From assembly GCA_016219875.1 (NCBI GenBank), contig JACRJZ010000162.1, positions 1 to 38,016 on the forward strand: DNA of 38,016 nucleotides, read 5' to 3'. Under the pieces are notes generated by a model. The model was given only the letters and a program-made list of their open reading frames with translations. It ran no database searches and was not told the DNA's origin. Position 1 is the first letter of the stretch; the number at the start of each line of letters is the position of its first letter. Both the position numbers and the translations under genes were made by a program. Below, in pieces: positions 16,477 to 24,929 of the stretch. Origin of the DNA: Verrucomicrobiota bacterium (GTDB lineage Bacteria; Verrucomicrobiota; Verrucomicrobiia; Limisphaerales; JACRJZ01).

Positions 16477-17287
16477 GAAGCTCCGGATTTCGGATTTCAC
16501 GCTGGAGCGCCTTCGCCAAGGCCGCGACGCGCCGGACATCGACCGGGTTCATCAGCTTGCCGTCCTTCTTCAGCGAACTGCCCACGATCGCGCCGTTCAC
16601 GAACGGCAGGAACGGCCCGACGTTCTGCACGGTCACGCCGCTGCCGAGCAAGAGCCGGGCGCCGGGACACGCCGCGCGCACCCGGCGGACGTCTTCCAGA
16701 TCGGTGGCCACCCCGGTGCCGGTGCCGGACACGATCAAGGCATCCGCCAGACCGCGCTCCAGCGTGTCGCGCGCGGCCTGTTCGATGGGGCAGCCACCCA
16801 GAGGCACGGCATGTTTGACCTGCACGTCCGCCAGGACCATCGCTGCGGGGCAGAGGCGGCTCCGCGTCCGCAACGTTTCGTAGGCGTTGCCCTCGATCAA
16901 GCCCTGGTCGGTGAGCATGACGCCGGAATGAACGTTCACGCGCAAGAACGCGCCGCCGCAGGCCGCGCACAAACCCACGCCGGCCCGCGCGTCATTGCGC
17001 AGAACGTTGAAGCCCATCGGCAGCGCGACGGCATCACGAATGGCGGCGGCCACCCGCGCCATGCTGGCGACAACCTCCGGCGTGACGGCGCCGCACGTGA
17101 AGGGCACGTCGTGGAAATTCTCGATCACCAGCGCGTCCGCGCCACCGCGAGCGTAGGCCACGGCATCACGCACCGCGTGCCGGACCACCGCATCCGTGTC
17201 TCCGCCCCAGCGTGGCGAGCCGGGCAGCGGGAGCAGATGCACGGTGCCGAGGAACCACTTGCGGTCGCCTGTCAGAAAGGAACTCAT
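16463..17287 (-). CDS. BtpA/SgcQ-family protein
   Basis: The 274-residue product starting MSSFLTGDRKWFLGTVHLLPLPGSP matches the BtpA family, a TIM-barrel-like family named for a photosystem I biogenesis factor but widespread in non-phototrophs, where SgcQ belongs to a sugar-related cluster. The characteristic HLLPLPGSPR, GGADALVIENFHDVPF and GFNVLRNDA blocks are present. I chose the ATG at 17287 because it places the conserved HLxPLPGSP near residue 17; a start further upstream would add a non-conserved leader. The substrate is unknown. A link to nucleoside or sugar salvage, perhaps with the nearby ABC importer, is speculation. The last codons lie in a family A repeat that supplies the TAG, and a GGATTTC doublet (16485-16498) encodes part of the C-terminus. 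Confidence 0.88.
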   Translation of the reverse strand: MSSFLTGDRKWFLGTVHLLPLPGSPRWGGDTDAVVRHAVRDAVAYARGGADALVIENFHDVPFTCGAVTPEVVASMARVAAAIRDAVALPMGFNVLRNDARAGVGLCAACGGAFLRVNVHSGVMLTDQGLIEGNAYETLRTRSRLCPAAMVLADVQVKHAVPLGGCPIEQAARDTLERGLADALIVSGTGTGVATDLEDVRRVRAACPGARLLLGSGVTVQNVGPFLPFVNGAIVGSSLKKDGKLMNPVDVRRVAALAKALQREIRNPELPAKL

Positions 17288-17424
17288 AGGCGGTGTGCTA
17301 GCACAGGGAAAGCGGGATTCAAGGCTAGATGTCCGCGTATCTCGCGAGGTCCCCAAACAAAACTCTTGTCGTCCGTTTTTGACGCTGGTTAGATGCGGTC
17401 CCGCGAGCCGACCGGTTCGTCCGT

Positions 17425-17499
<75 letters not shown>

Positions 17500-17524
17500 C
17501 TTTATTTCCGGACGAAATCCGCCG

Positions 17525-18253
17525 TCACTCCACGACGGTCGTGTCCATGTCCGGCGTGAAGAAGAGGATGCGCCCGCAGTTCGGGCAGGCGACGACCTCC
17601 TGGCCCGCCTGGCACGAAACCACAGTCTGGCGCTGCAACTGCATATGGCAGCCGCCGCAGACACCGCGCTGGATGCCGACGACGACGTTGTTGCCCTTGC
17701 TCTTGAACAGCCGCTCGTAGCGCAGGCGCACCGGCTCGTCCACCGCGGCGGCCAACTGGTTGCGGCCCGCTTCCAGGGCCGAGAGTTGCTGCCGCAGTTC
17801 GTCTTCGCGTTTCGCAATCTCCGCCAGGCGGCCTTCGACGAGCTTCTTGGTTTCCTGAGCTTCGTGGTTGCTCAAGGTCGTTTCCCTCTGGGCCACGTCC
17901 CCTTGCTCCATCAATTCGAGGATTTGGTCCTCCAACCCGCTGATGGTTGCCTTGCAGGTGTCGATCTCGTGCGTCAAGGCGCGGTATTCCTCGTTCTTGC
18001 GGGTCTGGAATTGCTGGAGGGAATACTTCTCAATGAGTTGCTTCTGCGCCTCGACGTCGAGCTCGAGCTTCTTGCGGTCGGACTCGATGTGTTTGGCCTG
18101 GAGCCGGACGGCGTCGAGTCGGGCCTGGGTTCCGGCGGCTTTGGTGGTGTAGGTGTGGCGCTCCGGTTCGAGACGGCTCAGTTCCTCGCGCACCTGCATC
18201 AATTTGCGGTCGCGATCCTGAAGGGCCAAGAGATTCTTGATGACGTCCAGCAT
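17525..18253 (-). CDS. C4-type zinc-ribbon coiled-coil protein (zf-RING_7/CT398 family)
   Basis: The 242-residue protein has a long alpha-helical coiled coil (about residues 1-165, many Glu/Lys/Gln heptads) followed by a zinc ribbon with C199, C202, C223 and C226 (GVCGGCHMQLQ and VACPNCGRIL). This layout matches the DUF164/zf-RING_7 family, which includes chlamydial CT398, a protein reported to bind sigma-54 and secretion components. It is probably a cytosolic nucleic-acid or protein adaptor; the precise function is unknown. The gene is next to the tRNA and read convergently with it. Confidence 0.92.
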   Translation of the reverse strand: MLDVIKNLLALQDRDRKLMQVREELSRLEPERHTYTTKAAGTQARLDAVRLQAKHIESDRKKLELDVEAQKQLIEKYSLQQFQTRKNEEYRALTHEIDTCKATISGLEDQILELMEQGDVAQRETTLSNHEAQETKKLVEGRLAEIAKREDELRQQLSALEAGRNQLAAAVDEPVRLRYERLFKSKGNNVVVGIQRGVCGGCHMQLQRQTVVSCQAGQEVVACPNCGRILFFTPDMDTTVVE

Positions 18254-18445
18254 GATTCTTCCGGTTCAGTGGGGCGCAAGGTATCGGTCGCATTTTGGCA
18301 AGTCAATGCGCGTTCCAAAAGGCAGCAGCAACGCCACGGTGGAGCCTTATGAAAACGGGCACGGCTCTTTCCGGCGCGTTTGGTGGGCGGGAAAGCCGCG
18401 GACAGGAACAGCGCGAAGCTGGCCCGGCGAGAGGCCCAGGGCCGG

Positions 18446-18820
18446 CTATTTCTGGACCACGAAGTCCACGACGAACACGTCTTCCAGAAACGGGCCGAGG
18501 AGCTTGCCGAATGCCTTGTGGTCCGGGTGGACGAGATAGGCATCGCGATCCTTCTCACTGTTGAAGCTGAGAATCCAGCAATGCGTGAAGCCCTTGTTCA
18601 ACTTCTCCGGGCTGACGTTCGTGCCCCACTCCAGCGATTTGATCTGGGCAATCTTCTTCTTCAGGCCGGCGAAGGCAGCCTCGACCTTCTTGATGTCGTC
18701 CGCGGTGGCGGTGCTCTTGAACTTGAACGAGACGACGTGTTGCACCTTTTGCGCGGCGGACGCGGTAAGAGTCATGCCGGCCAGGACGGCGGCGCAGAGG
18801 AGGGTGGTCAATATTTTCAT
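18446..18820 (-). CDS. Secreted Dabb-family (stress-responsive A/B barrel) protein
   Basis: The 124-residue product has a signal peptide (MKILTTLLCAAVLAGMTLTASA) and then a dimeric alpha+beta barrel domain: VQHVVSFKFKSTATADDIKKV, FAGLKKKI, LEWGTNVSPE, HCWILSFNSEKDRDAYLVHPDHKAFG and VFVVDFVVQK. This matches the Dabb domain (PF07876-like), including the conserved HP.H segment. The small-molecule target is unknown. The start is fixed by the signal peptide at 18820. The frame stays open upstream and would add a CxxC-rich leader; I regard that as a non-translated upstream region. The gene is divergent from the sugar-binding protein gene, with 233 bases between them. Confidence 0.88.
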   Translation of the reverse strand: MKILTTLLCAAVLAGMTLTASAAQKVQHVVSFKFKSTATADDIKKVEAAFAGLKKKIAQIKSLEWGTNVSPEKLNKGFTHCWILSFNSEKDRDAYLVHPDHKAFGKLLGPFLEDVFVVDFVVQK

Positions 18821-19053
18821 GGTTGGTTCTGTTTTTCGGCGGCGTAACGTAGCGTCCCGATCACCACGCTGCAAGCGTCCGGCGCATGAACTGCAACGCA
18901 ACTCCGCATCGTGCGGCCTTGCCACGGCCGGCACTTCCCGCTTGCACTTTCCGCAGGCAAATGACCTGATGAGCAAAAATCAGCCCGGCCGCCAAGCGCG
19001 AACGGATCGCGTGGCCGCACTACCGCCGGTCTGGCAAAGATACGAAACGGTCT

Positions 19054-20037
19054 ATGCACAAACGAACATCTGCCTTTTCTCGCACGCTCGGCTTGGCCAC
19101 TGCCGTCTCCGCGGTTTGGGTGCTGGCGGGCTGCGGCCCCAAAGAACCCGCCCCACCCGCCACGCCCGGAAAACCCCGCGTCGCCCTCGTCATGAAATCG
19201 CTCGCCAACGAGTTCTTCCTCACCATGGAAAACGGCGCGCGCGCCCACCAGAAGGCCCACGCTGCCGACTACGACCTCATCGCCAACGGCATCAAGGACG
19301 AACTGGACGTCAGCAAACAGGTTGAACTGGTTGAGCAGATGATCGCGCAGAAGGCCGACGCCATCGTCATTGCCCCCGCGGACTCGAAAGCCCTCGTCCC
19401 CGTCTGCAAGAAGGCCCTGCAGGCCGGCATCATCGTCATCAACATCGACAACAAGTTCGACGATGCCGTGCTGGCTGCCAGCCAGTCAAAATTCCCTTTC
19501 GTCGGTCCCGACAATCGCAAAGGCGCCAAGGCCGTGGGCGACGCGTTGGCGAAGAAACTCAAGGCGGGCGACCAGGTCGTCATCATCGAGGGCGCGCCCA
19601 ATGCCTTCAACGGCGTTCAACGGCGGCTTGGCTTCGAGGACGCCGTGAAAGCGGCTGGCCTGAAGATCGTCAGCTCCCAGTCCGGCTATTGGGAAACCGA
19701 CAAAGCCAATCAGGTCGTGGCCGCGCTGATGACCGAGCATCCCGACGTAAAAGCCGTGCTCTGCGCCAACGACAGCATGGCCCTCGGTGCCGTGGCGGCG
19801 CTGAGGGCCGCGGGCAAATTGGGTCAGGTGCTGGTCGTGGGCTACGACAACATTGCCGCCGTCCAGCAACTCCTGAAGAAAGGCGAAGTCCTCGCCACCG
19901 CCGATCAACATGCGGATCGGCTCGCCGTCTTCGGCATCGAATACGCGCTGGAGGCACTCAAGACCAAGGCCGCGCCCGCCGATCGCGAGACGCCGGTGGA
20001 TTTGGTCACGGGAGAAACGGTCAGCGGCAAACCGTGA
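19054..20037 (+). CDS. Ribose-type sugar ABC transporter, substrate-binding lipoprotein
   Basis: The 327-residue protein has a lipoprotein signal ending VLAGC (C27) and a Peripla_BP_4 (RbsB-like) fold: RVALVMKSLANEFFLTMENGARA, VEQMIAQKADAIVIAPADSKALVP, IIVINIDNKFD, FVGPDNRKGAKAVGDAL, VIIEGAPNAFNGVQRRLGF and VKAVLCANDSMALGAVAAL. It should capture a monosaccharide or related ligand outside the inner membrane and deliver it to the permease. It is the first gene of the importer operon, 43 bases before the ATPase gene. Pentose or hexose specificity cannot be told by eye. Confidence 0.93.
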   Translation: MHKRTSAFSRTLGLATAVSAVWVLAGCGPKEPAPPATPGKPRVALVMKSLANEFFLTMENGARAHQKAHAADYDLIANGIKDELDVSKQVELVEQMIAQKADAIVIAPADSKALVPVCKKALQAGIIVINIDNKFDDAVLAASQSKFPFVGPDNRKGAKAVGDALAKKLKAGDQVVIIEGAPNAFNGVQRRLGFEDAVKAAGLKIVSSQSGYWETDKANQVVAALMTEHPDVKAVLCANDSMALGAVAALRAAGKLGQVLVVGYDNIAAVQQLLKKGEVLATADQHADRLAVFGIEYALEALKTKAAPADRETPVDLVTGETVSGKP

Positions 20038-20080
20038 GTCGTGGGCCGCGCTCGTGAGAGCGCGGGTGGATTCTTCTCCG

Positions 20081-21667
20081 ATGCCAGAGCCAGCCTCACT
20101 CCTCACCATCTCCGGCCTGTGCAAAAGCTACGCCGGGCCGGTGCTGTCGGACGTGTCGTTCGACCTTCGCTCAGGCGAGGTCCACGCGCTCGTCGGTGAA
20201 AACGGCGCCGGCAAGAGCACCCTTTCCAAGATCATCGCCGGATTGGTCCGCCCTGAAGCCGGCGGCATGGAGTTGCGAGGCGAAGCTTACCAGCCGCGCG
20301 ACAAGAAAGACGCCGAGCGTCGCGGCGTCCGCATGGTGATGCAGGAGCTCAACCTCATCGCCAATCTCACCGTCGCCGAGAGCATCTTCATCGAACGGCT
20401 GCCGCATCGCTTCGGCTGGATCAACCGCCGCCAACTCCACACGGACGCCCAGAAAACGCTCCAGGAAGTCGGCCTCGGCGACCTCGATCCCAGCCGTCAG
20501 ATCAAGACGCTCGGCGTGGGCCAGCAACAACTTGTCGAGATCGCGGCTGGGATTTCACATCGCTGCGACGTGCTCATTCTCGACGAGCCGACCGCGGCCC
20601 TGACGGATCCGGAGATCGAACGGCTCTTCGCGCAGATCGCCAAGCTCCGCGCCGCCGGTACCGCGATCATCTACATCTCCCATCGCATGGAGGAGATTCT
20701 GCGCATTGCAGATCGGATCAGCATCCTCCGAGATGGCCGGATGATTGCCACCCGGGCGGCCCAAGACATCACGCTCGATGAGATTGTCCGCCTGATGGTC
20801 GGGCGCGAACTGGGCCAAGCCATTCACCGTCGTGGCGCGGGCGTCCCGCCTGCGATTTCCGTTCCTCTCGGCAACCGAGACGGACTGTCCGATGACGGCG
20901 CTGTCGCGTTGCGCGTGCGGGGCCTCCGCCGTGGCAGCGCGGTGAAAGACGTGAGTTTCGAGGCGCGCCGGGGCGAGATTCTGGGCTTTGCGGGCCTCAT
21001 GGGTTCTGGCCGCACGGAGACGATGCGCGCCCTGTTTGGCGCAGACCGCCGCGACGCGGGCGAGGTGTTCCTTGATGAATCCGCCACCCCGGCCGCCATT
21101 CACTCGCCGCGCGACGCTGTTCGCCACGGCTTGGCTTTGCTCACCGAAGACCGCAAAGAGCAGGGTCTGCTGCTCCCGCTCTCCATTCGCGCGAACCTCA
21201 CACTCCTGTGCCTGCGGCAACTCAGCCGCTTCGGCGGCTGGATTCGCAGCGCGAAGGAACGCACCGAAGCCAGCGCGTGGGCGAAGAAACTCTCCGTCCG
21301 CTGTCACAGCCTCGACCAGCGCGTCGCGGAACTCAGCGGCGGCAACCAGCAGAAAGTCGTCATCGCCAAGTGGCTCTTCCGCGATTGCCGCATCCTCATT
21401 TTCGACGAGCCGACGCGCGGGATCGACGTCGGGGCCAAGTTCGAGATTTACCAGTTGCTCGCCGACCTCGCCGACCAGGGCAAAGCCGTGATTGTCGTCT
21501 CTTCCGATCTGAAGGAACTGCTGGCGCTGTGCGACTGCATCGCCGTGATGTCCGCCGGCCGCATCGCCGCCACGTTCCGGCGTGGCGAATGGACGCAGGA
21601 CAAGATCATGGCGGCGGCGCTGAGCGGTTACCTTCAAAAGCAAGGCCGCGGGGGAATTGAGAATTGA
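20081..21667 (+). CDS. Sugar ABC transporter ATP-binding protein (two nucleotide-binding domains)
   Basis: The 528-residue RbsA/MglA-type protein has two ABC domains. The first has Walker A GENGAGKST (39-47), signature LGVGQQQLVEIA and Walker B VLILDEPTAAL. The second has the degenerate Walker A GLMGSGRTE usual for this family, signature LSGGNQQKVVIAKWL and Walker B ILIFDEPTRGIDVG. It energises import by the permease encoded downstream. The start at 20081 puts MPEPASLLTISGLCKSY at the domain edge. The last codons (GIEN, stop) lie in a degenerate heptamer array (21654-21695). The gap to the permease gene is 253 bases and filled with repeats, which is unusual for this operon type. Confidence 0.95.
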   Translation: MPEPASLLTISGLCKSYAGPVLSDVSFDLRSGEVHALVGENGAGKSTLSKIIAGLVRPEAGGMELRGEAYQPRDKKDAERRGVRMVMQELNLIANLTVAESIFIERLPHRFGWINRRQLHTDAQKTLQEVGLGDLDPSRQIKTLGVGQQQLVEIAAGISHRCDVLILDEPTAALTDPEIERLFAQIAKLRAAGTAIIYISHRMEEILRIADRISILRDGRMIATRAAQDITLDEIVRLMVGRELGQAIHRRGAGVPPAISVPLGNRDGLSDDGAVALRVRGLRRGSAVKDVSFEARRGEILGFAGLMGSGRTETMRALFGADRRDAGEVFLDESATPAAIHSPRDAVRHGLALLTEDRKEQGLLLPLSIRANLTLLCLRQLSRFGGWIRSAKERTEASAWAKKLSVRCHSLDQRVAELSGGNQQKVVIAKWLFRDCRILIFDEPTRGIDVGAKFEIYQLLADLADQGKAVIVVSSDLKELLALCDCIAVMSAGRIAATFRRGEWTQDKIMAAALSGYLQKQGRGGIEN

Positions 21668-21917
21668 AAATTGGAAAGTGCAAATTGCAGATTGGCCGAA
21701 CGCGCCCGCCGCGTGGTCCTCGCTCCCGCGCGCGTCGGCGGGACAATATGCAATTTCCATTTTTCAATTCTCAAGAGGCGAATGCAAAACCCCGTAGCAG
21801 CCGACGTGAGGAGGCTCCATTCAGAGATCAGAAGTCGGAAGTCAGAACCAAGTCAGAGCCTCCTCACGTCGGCTGCTACAGTTTTGCAGGAAGCTCTCAA
21901 TTCGCAATTTCCTCTTC
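21654..21917. repeat. Heptamer arrays plus family A palindrome, copy A4, in the ABC operon
   Basis: A degenerate heptamer array of GAATTGA/AAATTGG type (21654-21695, six units) begins inside the ATPase gene. Its approximate reverse complement lies at 21750-21770, so the two can pair across a GC-rich spacer that has its own inverted repeat. Family A copy A4 follows: left arm 21794-21817, degenerate TCAGAAG-type heptamers at 21821-21848, right arm 21856-21879. TCAATTC and GCAATTT heptamers then lie at 21897-21910, immediately before the permease ATG at 21921, in the place where a ribosome-binding site is expected. Confidence 0.82.
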
Positions 21918-21920
21918 TCG

Positions 21921-22889
21921 ATGAACTCCTTTTCCACCTCCGACTTTCGTCGCCTCGTCACCGACTACCTCGGCATGGCGGTGGCGCTGGCCGCGCTCAT
22001 CACCGTGTTCAGCTTGAGCACGGAGCATTTCTTCAGCGCCACGACGTTCCGCACCATCGCCAACCAGATTCCCTCCGTCCTCCTCATCTCCGTGGGCATG
22101 ACCTACGTCCTCGTCATCGCGGAGATCGACCTCAGCGTGGGGTCCGTGCTCGGCTTGTGCAGCGCGGTGCTGGGCGTGGCCCTCACCAAATGGGGCTGGC
22201 CGCTCTGGCTGGCTCTGCCGGCGGCGTTGGGCGCCGGACTTGCCAGCGGCGCCTTCAACGGGCTGGTTTCACTGCGCTGGCGGCTGCCGTCGTTCATCGT
22301 CACGCTGGGCATGTTGGAGATGGCCCGCGGCGGGGCACACGCTGTCACGAAGTCGCAGACCCAATACATCGGCGCGGCCATCGAAGGCATCGCCGGCGCG
22401 AGCGTCTTCGGCCTGTCGTTGCCGTTCCTGCTGGCGATTGTCATCGTCGTGGTGGCGCAACTGGTCCTGTCGCGCACTGTCTTCGGCCGCTACATGGTCG
22501 CAGTCGGCACGAACGAGGAAGCCGTCCGCCTCAGCGGCATCGACCCGCGCCCGATCAAGCTGGCGGTCTTTCTCATCACGGGATTCCTCGTTGCCCTGGC
22601 CGCGATCATCGACACCTCGCGGTTTCAATCGGCGAATCCGAACGCCGGCACCGGCTTCGAGTTGCAGGCCATCGCCGCCGCCGTCATTGGCGGGACCAGC
22701 CTGATGGGCGGACGCGGCTCCATCGTGAGCACGTTCTTTGGCGTGCTCATCATTGCGGTGCTGAACTCCGGCCTTGCGGCCGTCGGCGCACGGGATGAGA
22801 CGAAGCGGTTGATCACCGGCGCGGTCATCGTGGTTGCGGTCATCGTGGATCACTACCGGCATCGCCTGGCAAAAGGGAAGGGGACGTGA
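21921..22889 (+). CDS. Sugar ABC transporter permease (RbsC type)
   Basis: The 322-residue polytopic protein of the BPD_transp_2 family has about eight to ten hydrophobic segments and typical blocks: VLLISVGMTYVLVIAEIDLSVGSVLGL (the EIDLSVG motif), PSFIVTLGMLEMARGG, GRYMVAVGTNEEAVRLSGI, and NAGTGFELQAIAAAVIGGTSLMGGRGS. It forms the membrane channel with the double ATPase encoded upstream. No clear Shine-Dalgarno precedes the ATG; the expected position is filled by heptamer repeats and CCTCTTCTCG. Expression may therefore be weaker than that of the ATPase; this is inference. Confidence 0.94.
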   Translation: MNSFSTSDFRRLVTDYLGMAVALAALITVFSLSTEHFFSATTFRTIANQIPSVLLISVGMTYVLVIAEIDLSVGSVLGLCSAVLGVALTKWGWPLWLALPAALGAGLASGAFNGLVSLRWRLPSFIVTLGMLEMARGGAHAVTKSQTQYIGAAIEGIAGASVFGLSLPFLLAIVIVVVAQLVLSRTVFGRYMVAVGTNEEAVRLSGIDPRPIKLAVFLITGFLVALAAIIDTSRFQSANPNAGTGFELQAIAAAVIGGTSLMGGRGSIVSTFFGVLIIAVLNSGLAAVGARDETKRLITGAVIVVAVIVDHYRHRLAKGKGT

Positions 22890-23217
22890 AGCGGATTGAG
22901 GACAGACCAGGCGGAAAGCACTTCCATTGGATTCGGGGAGGAACGGGATTATCTCGAACTGGAAATCTCATGAGCCTCTTTCAAGACTGTAGCAGCCGAC
23001 GTGAGGAGGCTCACTCTGGTTGCAGATTGCAGATTGCGGATTGCAGATTGGAAATGGAGCCTCCTCACGTCGGCTGCTACGGGGTTTTGAAATGACCTCG
23101 CATTGCTCCCTGAATTCGATGGAGGAGCCTCTGGCAACTGCTTGAATGCGCTCGTTAAGAGTTGTTCTCGCAACTTGCGCTTGCAACCCGCTGCGCCCTG
23201 TTCCCTACTTTGGCCTC
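22890..23217. repeat. Family A palindrome, copy A5, with TGCAGAT heptamers, in a gene-free gap
   Basis: This stretch between the permease gene and lgt holds family A copy A5: left arm 22989-23012, right arm 23057-23080, each the exact reverse complement of the other over 24 bases. The loop contains TGCAGAT-type heptamers in four tandem units (23021-23048; the third is TGCGGAT). The flanks carry TTTCAAGAC and GGTTTTGAAAT remnants of the outer arms. No gene is supported here. An in-frame ATG at 23146 could extend lgt but gives an atypical leader. Confidence 0.85.
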
Positions 23218-23991
23218 GTGCATAAAGTTGCCTTCCACTTCGGCTCGTGGGCCATCTACTGGTACGGCGTGCTGGTGGCCAGCGGCTTCCTGGCCGGACT
23301 CTGGACCGCCAGCCGGCGGGGCTTGCGCGACGGTTTGCCGGCCGAGAAAGTCCTCGACACCGGCGTGTGGATCATCCTCGGCGCGATGCTCGGTTCGCGC
23401 GCCCTCTTCGTGGCCACGTATTGGAACGAGGAATTCGCCGGCAAGCCTTTCCTCGCTGTCTTCAACCTCCGTCAGGGCGGCTTGGTCTTTTACGGCGGGT
23501 TGATCGGCGCGTCGCTGGCCACCGTGGTGTTTGCCCGCCTGAAGCAACTGCCGCTCTGGAAACTTGCCGACGCCTTTGCGCCGAGCATTGCGTTGGGCGC
23601 GGCCTTCGGGCGGCTGGGCTGTCTGATGAACGGCTGCTGCTTCGGCCGCGACACTGGCCTGCCGTGGGCGATTCATTTCCCCGCCGACCACGCGACGCAG
23701 GGTGCCGGCGTGCATCCCACGCAGGTTTACGATTCGCTGTTGAACCTCGCGCTCTACGCCGGACTCGCCTGGCTGTACCGCCGGAAGAAATTCGATGGCC
23801 AGGTCTTTGCCGCGCACCTGATCGGCTACGCGCTATTGCGCTCGCTGGTCGAGGTCTTCCGCGGCGACTACAAGCCGCAGGAGTACTACCTCGGTGGCTG
23901 GGTGTCGCCGGCCCAATTCGTCAGCGTCGGCATCCTCGTGGTCGGGCTGGTCCTGCTGGTTCTGCTGCCGCGCCCGCAGTCGAAGAAGTGA
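23218..23991 (+). CDS. lgt: Prolipoprotein diacylglyceryl transferase
   Basis: Lgt transfers diacylglycerol from phosphatidylglycerol to the lipobox cysteine of prolipoproteins in the inner membrane. The 257-residue product starting at GTG 23218 (MHKVAFHFGSWAIYWYGVLVASGFLAGLW) fits the usual Lgt N-terminus. Family blocks are GGLVFYGGLIGA, AFGRLGCLMNGCCFGR, HPTQVYDSLLNL and RSLVEVFRGDY. The GRxxCxxNGCCFG variant in place of GNFxNxExxG is the form seen in several Verrucomicrobiota and Planctomycetota. The gene ends in GTGA, overlapping the miaA start by 4 bases, so the two are translationally coupled. An alternative start is ATG 23146. Confidence 0.92.
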   Translation: MHKVAFHFGSWAIYWYGVLVASGFLAGLWTASRRGLRDGLPAEKVLDTGVWIILGAMLGSRALFVATYWNEEFAGKPFLAVFNLRQGGLVFYGGLIGASLATVVFARLKQLPLWKLADAFAPSIALGAAFGRLGCLMNGCCFGRDTGLPWAIHFPADHATQGAGVHPTQVYDSLLNLALYAGLAWLYRRKKFDGQVFAAHLIGYALLRSLVEVFRGDYKPQEYYLGGWVSPAQFVSVGILVVGLVLLVLLPRPQSKK

Positions 23992-24929
23992 ACCCGGAAT
24001 CCGAACCCATCCTGCTCGCCGGCCCCACGGCGGTCGGCAAGTCCGCTATCGCTCTGCGGCTCGCGGAACTGCTCAACGGCGAAATCATCTCCGTCGATTC
24101 CATGCAAGTCTATCGCGGCTTGGACATCGGCACGGCCAAGCCTGCCGCCGAAGAACGCCGCCGCGTGCCGCATCACCTGATCGACATCCTTGACCTGTCG
24201 GCCTCGTTCGACGCCGCGCAATTCGTTCTCCGCGCCCGCCAAACCATCGCCGAAATCCGCTCCCGCAGTCGCGTGCCGATTCTGTGCGGCGGGACCGGGC
24301 TTTACTTCAAAGCCTTTCTGGAAGGGATCACGCAGATGCCTCCTTCCGACGCCCGCCTCCGCGCCGAGTTGGAGGCCACACCGCTGCCGGAATTACTGCG
24401 GGAGCTTCAGGCGCGTGACCCGGTGGCGTTCGAGCGCATCGACCGTCGGAACCCACGGCGCGTGGTGCGGGCCTTGGAGGTCATTCGCCTGAGCGGGCGC
24501 GCCTTTTCCGCACAACGCGCCGACTGGCTAGGCGCATCACGCATTACGCATTACGCATCCACGCTCTACTGCTTCACTCGCTCGCTGGACGATCTCCGCG
24601 TCCGCATTGACGCCCGCGTGGACGACATGTTCCGCCGCGGCCTGATGGCGGAAACGCAACAACTGCTTGCGCATGGCCTGGTCCAGAACCCGACTGCGCT
24701 GCAAGCCCTCGGCTACCGCCAGGTGGTCGAACACTTGCACGGCGAACGCTCGCTGGCCGACACCATCGAACTGGTCAAGGTCCGCACCCGTCAGTTCGCC
24801 AAGCGGCAACTGACTTGGTTCCGGCATCAGACGGTGGCGCAATGGATTCACTTGGAGAAGGACCAGCATCTCGGTCAAGCCGCTGAAGCACTGAGCCGGA
24901 GCCTTTCAGAGACGCGAGGCGGCTCTTAA
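23988..24929 (+). CDS. miaA: tRNA dimethylallyltransferase
   Basis: MiaA adds a dimethylallyl group to A37 of tRNAs reading UNN codons. The 313-residue product has the P-loop GPTAVGKS (12-19), the ISVDSMQVYRGLDIGTAKP block, HHLIDI, GGTGLYFKAFLEG, RNPRRVVRALEVI and QALGYRQVVEHLHGE, followed by RTRQFAKRQLTWFR. The start is a GTG at 23988 within the lgt stop. A heptamer array of GCATTAC type, four units at 24534-24561, lies in frame and encodes the SRITHYAST stretch in the variable segment between the RALEVI helix and the FTRSLDDLRVRIDARV block. Outside that the protein looks intact and of normal length. Confidence 0.95.
   Translation: MNPESEPILLAGPTAVGKSAIALRLAELLNGEIISVDSMQVYRGLDIGTAKPAAEERRRVPHHLIDILDLSASFDAAQFVLRARQTIAEIRSRSRVPILCGGTGLYFKAFLEGITQMPPSDARLRAELEATPLPELLRELQARDPVAFERIDRRNPRRVVRALEVIRLSGRAFSAQRADWLGASRITHYASTLYCFTRSLDDLRVRIDARVDDMFRRGLMAETQQLLAHGLVQNPTALQALGYRQVVEHLHGERSLADTIELVKVRTRQFAKRQLTWFRHQTVAQWIHLEKDQHLGQAAEALSRSLSETRGGS
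24534..24561 (+). repeat. In-frame heptamer array inside miaA
   Basis: Four tandem 7-base units (GCATCAC, GCATTAC, GCATTAC, GCATCCA) lie inside the coding region. The total, 28 bases, is not a multiple of three, so gain or loss of a unit would shift the miaA frame. The array falls in a loop region that varies between MiaA proteins. Confidence 0.85.

Noticed and set aside
23146..23217. ATG at 23146 as the lgt start
   Set aside because: It adds 24 residues without family match; GTG 23218 gives the usual Lgt N-terminus.
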